From Bacteroidaceae bacterium (GTDB lineage Bacteria; Bacteroidota; Bacteroidia; Bacteroidales; Bacteroidaceae): a stretch of 64,000 nt of DNA. Below are positions 58,777 through 64,000 of this stretch, in pieces (the first letter of the stretch is position 1; each line of letters begins with the position of its first letter). A program made the translations under genes and the position numbers. The notes beneath the pieces are model-generated. The model saw only the letters and a list, made by a program, of their open reading frames with translations. It was not told the DNA's origin and made no database searches. Where the stretch lies: NCBI GenBank assembly GCA_017442855.1, contig JAFSPM010000032.1, forward strand, positions 62,001 through 126,000. The letters are read 5' to 3'.

Positions 58777-60399
58777 GGATATAAGAAATTTAAAATTGAA
58801 AGTCTGTTTGAAATAAAGAAAGGTAAACGTCTGACTAAAGCACAGATGACAAGCGGTGACATTAACTTTATTGGAGCAACATCCATAAATAATGGACTTA
58901 CCGCTAAAATTTCAAATTCAGAGCATCTGCATCCCGCAGGGACTATTACAGTCACATACAATGGTTCTGTTGGTGAAGCTTTTTACCAAACGAAACCTTT
59001 CTGGGCTTCTGATGATGTAAATGTTTTATATCCTAAAATCCACTTTAATGAACGCATTGCATTATATATCCTTGCTCCATTAATAAAGAAAGGTAAAAGC
59101 TATGGCTATTCTTATAAGTGGACTAAGGAGAAAATGGAAGCGGATGAAATTTATCTTCCCATAACTTCAAATAAGAAGATTGATTTTGTTTTTATCGAGG
59201 AGCGCGTTCGCGAACTCGAAGAGGAGCGCGTTCGCGAACTCGAAGCCTATCTCAAGGAGGCTGGTTTTGAAGATTGCATATTAACGCAATCAGAAAACGA
59301 TGCTCTTCGAATGATTACAGAAGGCAAGAAAAAAATGCAAAGATTTGCCATTATCAAAAAGTTTAAGGTGGCGAACTCTCATAACATTTTGAAATCAGAT
59401 GTTATTTTTAGCAGTGGCACCACCCCATACGTTACCGCCAGTGAAGGAAACAATTCTATCGTCTCATATATTTCTTATAAGCCAGAGATGGTTGAATATG
59501 GCAATTCCATAATGATAGGAGGTAAGACACTTGTCATTACATACCAGCCTCGTGACTTTTTCTCCAATGATAGCCATAACCTCGTTTTAACAATCAATGA
59601 TGAGGCAGGACGTAATGAGTCAGCACAACTTTACATGGTGGCTGCTCTATATAAAACTCTTGGTCCAAAATACTCTTGGGGTGATTCCATCTCTAAGGCG
59701 AAAATCAAGAACGATGTGGTATATCTGCCCGTAACAACTGACGGCGACACGATTGACTATGCTTTTATGTCAACATACGTCAGTGCTATCAAGAAGCAAT
59801 GCATAGCAAGATTGAAGCAGGAAATAGCCAAAGAACGTAGTGCATACGAACAAGTGCTAACAGACCAAGCAAAGGTTGTCGAAATGAATGTGCATAAAAA
59901 GAAACAGTCTGAATTTGACGACTTAGATGTTTGGATGGCAGCCGAGCCTTTTGAGCGTTACAAATGGAAAGGGTTCGACCAAAGCATTTGTGAGTTCTTT
60001 GGTAATAATCAGACAATTCTTGTTGGTTGTTATAAAGGAAAGAAGTATCAAGAATGGATTCATACTCACAATATATATAATATAAGGTTAGGCAAGACAA
60101 AAGGTTCAATGGAGGCAAACCGAGAACTTTTTGAGAGTACATCTATGTTAGTCCTCTATGAATTAGGAAAACCAAATAAGTTGAGTGCGTATAAGATTAC
60201 TGGCCATTTTGAGATAAGTAAAGACGAATTGATAAAATTGGACTATCCCAATAAGAGACCCAGAAAGAGTTATATGGCATTCGACATTGTACCTCTTGAA
60301 ATGGATTTGACTTTCTTAGTTGATCATCATTTGATAGAGAGACTCATAGAACTGAATTCCAACAATTCTAAAGGAACGCCAGTCTTTATAGAGCCATAG
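58738..60399 (+). CDS. Specificity (S) subunit, in the -1 frame of the methyltransferase gene
   Basis: The frame is open from 58708, yet no ATG, GTG or TTG occurs before ATG 58846, although homology to target recognition domains (YKKFKIESLFEIKKGKRLTK) begins about 20 codons earlier. Starting at the frameshift gives 553 residues, or a fused protein of about 1242. Order: TRD1, helix with a doubled EERVRELE, TRD2 (about 180-330 from the ATG), second helix, then about 150 extra C-terminal residues (YKWKGFDQSICEFF onward) not normal for S subunits. The two TRDs should read the two halves of a split DNA site. Confidence 0.8.
   Translation, partial: TISPRKPCRDPEGGYKKFKIESLFEIKKGKRLTKAQMTSGDINFIGATSINNGLTAKISNSEHLHPAGTITVTYNGSVGEAFYQTKPFWASDDVNVLYPKIHFNERIALYILAPLIKKGKSYGYSYKWTKEKMEADEIYLPITSNKKIDFVFIEERVRELEEERVRELEAYLKEAGFEDCILTQSENDALRMITEGKKKMQRFAIIKKFKVANSHNILKSDVIFSSGTTPYVTASEGNNSIVSYISYKPEMVEYGNSIMIGGKTLVITYQPRDFFSNDSHNLVLTINDEAGRNESAQLYMVAALYKTLGPKYSWGDSISKAKIKNDVVYLPVTTDGDTIDYAFMSTYVSAIKKQCIARLKQEIAKERSAYEQVLTDQAKVVEMNVHKKKQSEFDDLDVWMAAEPFERYKWKGFDQSICEFFGNNQTILVGCYKGKKYQEWIHTHNIYNIRLGKTKGSMEANRELFESTSMLVLYELGKPNKLSAYKITGHFEISKDELIKLDYPNKRPRKSYMAFDIVPLEMDLTFLVDHHLIERLIELNSNNSKGTPVFIEP
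59197..59244 (+). repeat. Exact 24-base tandem repeat in the S linker helix
   Basis: Two perfect copies (59197-59220, 59221-59244) coding EERVRELE twice between TRD1 and TRD2. In-frame repeat number change here would alter the length of the spacer helix. Confidence 0.9.
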
Positions 60400-60501
60400 T
60401 TAGAATAGGAGATTGTTCTATTGTGATTTAAGAATAATGAAAGAATATAGAAGTTTGCACAAAATGTTATTCTTTCAACTTGCTGGTTAACTCCAAAGCG
60501 C

Positions 60502-61497
60502 TTAGTGGGTAACTGCAATATAGATTAGTGGGTAACTCGAAATAAGATGGTTTTGAAATAAAAAAAAGAGAAACGATATGTGTAAAATGTCAATTCGGTT
60601 TTATAAAGACCATAAGGTACGCGCTGTATGGGACGAAGAGCACAACCATTGGTGGTTCTCGGTTCTCGACATCGTGGGGGCAATCAACGAACAAGATGAC
60701 CATGAGAAGAACCGCAACTACTGGAAATATCTGAAGACCAAATTGCGGAAAGAACAAAGTGAGGTGGTTAGTGACACTACCCAACTGAAATTGACAGCAT
60801 CTGACGGAAAGAAATACCGAACCGACGTCATTAGTCAGTCTGGCGTTGATAAATTGGCAAAAGCCATCAGGAACCAACAGGCAATGGCCTTTCTTGACTG
60901 GTTCACCTACAGCGACAACACTATTGATGGGCAGAGTCGGAAGAAAGCTTATACGCTATGGGAAAGCAATCTGGTGGCTGACAAAGACGTGGGCAAGGTG
61001 AAGGCTCTACAACAGATTCATGCATACCTCTTTGGCGGACTCTACGATTTTGCCGGCAAAATCCGTACGAAAACAATCGCCAAGGGAAATACGCTGTTCT
61101 GCTTGGCGGAGCATCTGCACAACTATCTGAAAACCGTAGAGGCGATGCCTGAGACGACTTTCGATGAGATTGTGGAGAAGTACGTGGAGATGAATGCTGC
61201 CCATCCTTTTATGGAGGGCAACGGACGCTCAACACGCATCTGGCTTGACATGATATTCAAGAAACGCATGAAAATGTGCGTGGACTGGAGCAAAATAGAC
61301 AAGAAAGACTACCTTAATGCCATGATTGCAAGCCACACTGATAGTAGTCGTATTCACGAGATACTGAAAGAAGCCCTAACGGACAAGATTGATGACCGCG
61401 AAATCTTCATGAAAGGCATTGACTATTCCTACTATTATGAACAGGAATAACGATTGAAGGCGAGGAGTAGATAACTCGAAAAAAAGATGGTTTTGAA
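60502..61497 (+). repeat. Direct repeats flanking the Bro-N/Fic gene
   Basis: 60527-60557 (AGTGGGTAACTCGAAATAAG, then ATGGTTTTGAA) and 61466-61497 (AGTAGATAACTCGAAAAAAAG, then ATGGTTTTGAA in register) match in about 27 of 31 aligned bases. A shorter TTAGTGGGTAACT also occurs twice at 60502-60514 and 60525-60537. The repeats bracket the single gene at 60578-61450. Confidence 0.65.
60578..61450 (+). CDS. Bro-N / Fic fusion protein
   Basis: 290 residues (ATG 60587 is a later option). Residues about 5-115 resemble the Bro-N DNA-binding domain of phage antirepressors (HWWFSVLDIVGAINEQDD, VISQSGVDKLAKAIRNQQA). Residues about 125-285 are a Fic domain with intact motif HPFMEGNGRSTR (209-220) and the C-terminal end FMKGIDYSYYYE. 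No class II inhibitory helix is seen before the Fic core. The fusion suggests AMP-transfer activity directed or controlled by DNA or phage signals. It lies at the end of the RM island. Confidence 0.85.
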   Translation: MCKMSIRFYKDHKVRAVWDEEHNHWWFSVLDIVGAINEQDDHEKNRNYWKYLKTKLRKEQSEVVSDTTQLKLTASDGKKYRTDVISQSGVDKLAKAIRNQQAMAFLDWFTYSDNTIDGQSRKKAYTLWESNLVADKDVGKVKALQQIHAYLFGGLYDFAGKIRTKTIAKGNTLFCLAEHLHNYLKTVEAMPETTFDEIVEKYVEMNAAHPFMEGNGRSTRIWLDMIFKKRMKMCVDWSKIDKKDYLNAMIASHTDSSRIHEILKEALTDKIDDREIFMKGIDYSYYYEQE

Positions 61498-61535
61498 CAA
61501 TAGCCACTCAGCATGGGGACATTGAAGGGAAAACT

Positions 61536-62456
61536 TCACAACTTCTTGATAATTTCCTTCACCTGTCCCATATTGCTGCGCGACACAGGGAGATAATCGT
61601 GACTATGCTTGATGAGTAACTGCATGCTACCCGATTTGGAAACAATCTGTTCCACTTGCTGAAGATTGACAATGAAGGCACGATGACAACGTACAATCAT
61701 GGGATAGGTATGCAAATCATCCTCCATCTGCTTTGAGGTGGCACGTATCATGTCGGTACGCACCTTGCCATCGTGCAAATGATAGACTTTTACATAATTG
61801 CCTACTGCCTCTATATACAGCAGATCGGATATCTGCAAACTGATACTATCGTTGGTAGTGCCCATGAGCTTGATGGTTGCAGGAAGCTGGGAAGCAAGCA
61901 TGACAGTCTGCTTTCGTTCAGAGACACCAGCCTCATGGTACTCTCCTGGGGTAGCCTCATGGGTTTGCTGCATCTTTTGCAACTGCTCGTTCAAGATATG
62001 CGTTTCTTCCAACTCAGCTGCCAAATAACGGCTACGATATTTAAAGCGCCAATATAAGCCAATAGCGAATGAACAAAAAGCAACAATTAATAGGGTTTCT
62101 ATGTAATTGCTAAAAGAAAACTGGTTGCTTTCCACCCTATTGCTTAACACGAAATGACGATACAGGCAAATCATGAGTGCTATAAGCGGTGTATTGATGA
62201 GCTGGAACCACAGGTTACGGCGGATAACATAATCCACCCCTTGATCTTTGGACATAGGCATCCTCACAACATATTTCAACACCAAGTCAGTGAACAAACA
62301 CATGATGATACCCATCACAAAGATATTAAGCAAATGCACATAGGCCTGCCATTGCCACATCTCAAGCCCGAACGGCTTAAAAGCAGCCAATGCCAGTATG
62401 ACAAATGCGCAACTGACAACACGGACACGTAATATTTCCTGCCAACTATTGTTCAT
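61536..62456 (-). CDS. LytTR transcription regulator with membrane N-terminus
   Basis: 306 residues from ATG 62456 (MNNSWQEILRVRVVS). Four membrane helices (about 10-150) precede a coiled coil (about 160-180) and a LytTR DNA-binding domain (about 215-306: LLYIEAVGNYVKVYH, IVRCHRAFIVNLQQVEQI, YLPVSRSNMGQVKEII). It is a one-component regulator that senses an unknown membrane signal. Its -7 box is 8 bases before the ATG, so its mRNA is probably leaderless. Divergent from the LiaF-like gene, its likely target. Confidence 0.88.
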   Translation of the reverse strand: MNNSWQEILRVRVVSCAFVILALAAFKPFGLEMWQWQAYVHLLNIFVMGIIMCLFTDLVLKYVVRMPMSKDQGVDYVIRRNLWFQLINTPLIALMICLYRHFVLSNRVESNQFSFSNYIETLLIVAFCSFAIGLYWRFKYRSRYLAAELEETHILNEQLQKMQQTHEATPGEYHEAGVSERKQTVMLASQLPATIKLMGTTNDSISLQISDLLYIEAVGNYVKVYHLHDGKVRTDMIRATSKQMEDDLHTYPMIVRCHRAFIVNLQQVEQIVSKSGSMQLLIKHSHDYLPVSRSNMGQVKEIIKKL

Positions 62457-62464
62457 TTCGACGC

Positions 62465-62494
62465 CAAAGTTACGATATTTTTTTGTTACAACAA
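62465..62494 (-). promoter_or_regulatory. Promoter of the LytTR gene
   Basis: On the minus strand TTG (62492-62494), 19 bases, TAACTTTG (62465-62472). The start codon follows 8 bases later. The first CCATTCGTC operator copy (62496) abuts the -33 element. Confidence 0.65.
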
Positions 62495-62495
62495 G

Positions 62496-62536
62496 CCATT
62501 CGTCACACCATTCGTCCCAGAAAGATGCCATTCGTC
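62496..62536. promoter_or_regulatory. Triple CCATTCGTC repeat, candidate LytTR operator
   Basis: CCATTCGTC occurs at 62496-62504, 62508-62516 and 62528-62536, spaced 12 and 20 bases. LytTR proteins bind 9-base direct repeats about two helical turns apart. The site lies between the divergent promoters of the LytTR gene and the LiaF-like gene, 28 bases upstream of the latter's -33 element. Confidence 0.65.
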
Positions 62537-62563
62537 ACAACAACCTGCCATATATCCCAAATA

Positions 62564-62595
62564 TTTGGAGGGATAAACACCTCAACCTATCTTTG
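62564..62595 (+). promoter_or_regulatory. Promoter of the LiaF-like gene
   Basis: TTTG (62564-62567), 20 bases, TATCTTTG (62588-62595): consensus match, with a leader of about 75 bases to ATG 62675. Confidence 0.75.
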
Positions 62596-62674
62596 CAACA
62601 GAAAAGTGAGGCAGACATAATGCCTGCAACTTACAAAAAAATATAAACGTCTAATTAAATAAAAGTATAGTATT

Positions 62675-63457
62675 ATGAAAACGAAATCTACTCTCAGAGG
62701 AATTATGGGTTTGATATTGGTGGTAGCAAGTATCATTAAATTGGCTACCATGTGGGGCATTATGCATTTGAGTTGGCTGGAGAATGCCACCCAAGAGCCT
62801 GGTGTATATTATTTCGCCATAGCCATATTGATTTTTGTTGGCCTTCACCTCATCGTAGAAGGATTTAAAGGCTATCTCCCCAACAGTTATATCGTTAAAA
62901 AGCTGAAGATTGTGGTGGGCATCGTCATGGTGGTGGGTTTTTCACTCAAACTGGCTGTCATGCTGGGCCTCGTCCACCTAAGTTGGTTGGAGAATGCTTC
63001 ATCCGATTCTTTGGAACTGTATTTGGCACTGTTCATTCTCCTATATTTAGGATGCTGGCTGATTATTGATGGCTTCAAGAACGATCGCGACCAATGGTTA
63101 CAACGTCCTTTACCATTAAACGAAGATGGAAAGCGTATTTTATGCCAAGTTAGTTTTGGCGGCGACGAGTATATCTATCGTGGTGAAACTTTCCATGGAG
63201 CACGTCTGGAAGCTACTTTCGGTGGTATCCGTCTGGATCTACGTAATGCAGTCATCAACGAAGATGAGGAAATTGACATCCGCACCTGCTTTGGAGGCGT
63301 AGAGCTATTTGTACCTACCAATATTAATATAGATATTAAGAGTCGTAGCTTCGTTGGCGGTGTGGGTAACGAGGGAGTGAAATGTGGAGACCCCAAGGCT
63401 CCTTGCCTGCATATAGTAGCCAGCAATATCTTCGGAGGGACAGCCATCAAAAACTAA
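62675..63457 (+). CDS. LiaF-like membrane protein with duplicated helical hairpin
   Basis: 260 residues. Two successive repeats, each a pair of membrane helices around the segment HLSWLENA (residues about 7-65 and 76-135), show internal duplication. The C-terminal part (about 155-260) is a LiaF/DUF2154-type beta helix: ILCQVSFGGDEYIYRG, ATFGGIRLDLRNAVI, TCFGGVELFVPTN, FVGGVGN, with Gly-Gly turns at regular spacing. Relatives report or restrain cell-envelope stress. Likely regulated by the divergent LytTR protein. Confidence 0.75.
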   Translation: MKTKSTLRGIMGLILVVASIIKLATMWGIMHLSWLENATQEPGVYYFAIAILIFVGLHLIVEGFKGYLPNSYIVKKLKIVVGIVMVVGFSLKLAVMLGLVHLSWLENASSDSLELYLALFILLYLGCWLIIDGFKNDRDQWLQRPLPLNEDGKRILCQVSFGGDEYIYRGETFHGARLEATFGGIRLDLRNAVINEDEEIDIRTCFGGVELFVPTNINIDIKSRSFVGGVGNEGVKCGDPKAPCLHIVASNIFGGTAIKN

Positions 63458-63502
63458 GAGTTAACATTAAAGATTTTAAAACTTACATTATTTACTACAA
63501 CA

Positions 63503-64000
63503 ATGAAATATATAGGTATGAAAATGGCAGCACTCATGGCTGCACTGATGATGACTATTTCTGCTTCTGCCAAGACACACGACATTGGTGGAAAAATAAC
63601 AGACGCACAAGGCAATCCTGTACCTTATGTAAATGTGGTACTGCTGTCACTGCCCGACTCGGCTTTCGTACAGGGTGCTGTAACTAACGACGAAGGTACA
63701 TTCAAGATTGTGACCAGTAAGAACGACGGACTACTGCAAGTGTCTTGCATAGGTTATCAGACACAATACCAACCTGCTGCCGATGGCCTTTCCATCGTAT
63801 TGATGGAAGATGAGCTGGTCTTGGGCGAGGTGGTGGTAAAGGCACAGTTACCAAAAACGAAGCTTACCGGTGAGGGCTTGCAGACCAATGTCAAGGGCTC
63901 CGTACTGGAAAATGTAGGTACAGCCGATGATGTATTGGCAAAGACACCTGGCCTCATCAAGGGTCCTAACGGTCTGGAAGTGATGGGTAAGGGCTCTCCG
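63503..64000 (+). CDS. TonB-dependent receptor family protein, N-terminal part (cut by window end)
   Basis: ATG 63503 (or ATG 63518, MKMAALMAAL) opens a signal peptide ending SASA-KTHDI. A carboxypeptidase-D-like domain follows (about 25-110: GGKITDAQGNPVPYVNVVLL, VTNDEGTFKI, SCIGYQTQYQ), then the start of a plug domain (LGEVVVKAQLP, TADDVLAKTPGLIKGPNG). The product should be an outer-membrane barrel for uptake of a large substrate. Starts 46 bases after the LiaF-like gene, so it may be in the same operon. Confidence 0.88.
   Translation, partial: MKYIGMKMAALMAALMMTISASAKTHDIGGKITDAQGNPVPYVNVVLLSLPDSAFVQGAVTNDEGTFKIVTSKNDGLLQVSCIGYQTQYQPAADGLSIVLMEDELVLGEVVVKAQLPKTKLTGEGLQTNVKGSVLENVGTADDVLAKTPGLIKGPNGLEVMGKGSP

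Overview
The window reads as a chromosomal segment of a member of the Bacteroidales, most like Prevotella or a close relative. Supporting signs are the Bacteroidota promoter type (TTTG, 19-21 bases, TAnnTTTG) found many times here, lack of clear Shine-Dalgarno sites, a short 286-residue primary sigma factor, NVEALA peptides, BF3164-type and 6-bladed-propeller lipoproteins, DUF4230, DUF4858, DUF4943 and DUF1573 proteins, the galM-galactose transporter-galK order and a TonB-dependent receptor with a carboxypeptidase-D-like plug. No rRNA, tRNA or CRISPR array was seen. Family names come from recognising protein sequence, not from a database search.

Layout. 1-679: end of glgB. 706-7310: a membrane-spanning TPR/HTH regulator followed by a locus of secreted proteins: two NVEALA leader peptides alternating with two propeller lipoproteins, a thioredoxin-like/DUF1573 lipoprotein and a dedicated signal peptidase I. 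7454-16049: an RND efflux operon with one adaptor, one TolC-like channel and two divergent permeases. 16321-20225 (minus): a second TPR/HTH regulator upstream of a propeller lipoprotein, a receiver-truncated response regulator and an FGE-like protein. 20226-24750: a loose region with palindromes, short tandem repeats, a Fic protein, lipoproteins and gene remnants. 24698-26145: an IS3-family element sitting in the loop of what was the nhaD terminator. 26165-46445: mostly housekeeping genes (nhaD, sugar transporter, AsmA-like protein, DUF4230 pair with an amidase, gdhA, manA, galactose operon, DsbA-like, FabK-like, an ECF sigma operon, nadC, rlmH, cytidylate kinase-like). 46621-46854: a double-glycine leader peptide. 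47051-55274 (minus): two tandem C11 peptidases, rpoD, htrA, and a dipeptide epimerase/NlpC-P60 pair for murein peptide recycling. 55698-61450: a defence-like island with a GIY-YIG remnant, an ORF6N gene, a helicase-free restriction-modification system and a Bro-N/Fic fusion, with direct repeats flanking single genes. 61536-64000: a LytTR regulator divergent from a LiaF-like membrane protein, then the start of a TonB-dependent receptor.

The most notable signals are: (1) a textbook -1 frameshift site (GGGAAAA, 6-base spacer, GC-rich hairpin) at the end of the nuclease/methyltransferase gene, which would fuse it to a specificity subunit that lacks a start codon of its own, plus a 24-base tandem repeat in the linker helix of that subunit; (2) the IS3 element placed exactly in a terminator tetraloop, with the loop as its target duplication; (3) two paralogous regulator loci whose target promoters carry 11-base-phased repeats just upstream of the -33 region; and (4) the NVEALA peptide / propeller lipoprotein / signal peptidase locus, in which leaders are almost identical and cargo regions unrelated.
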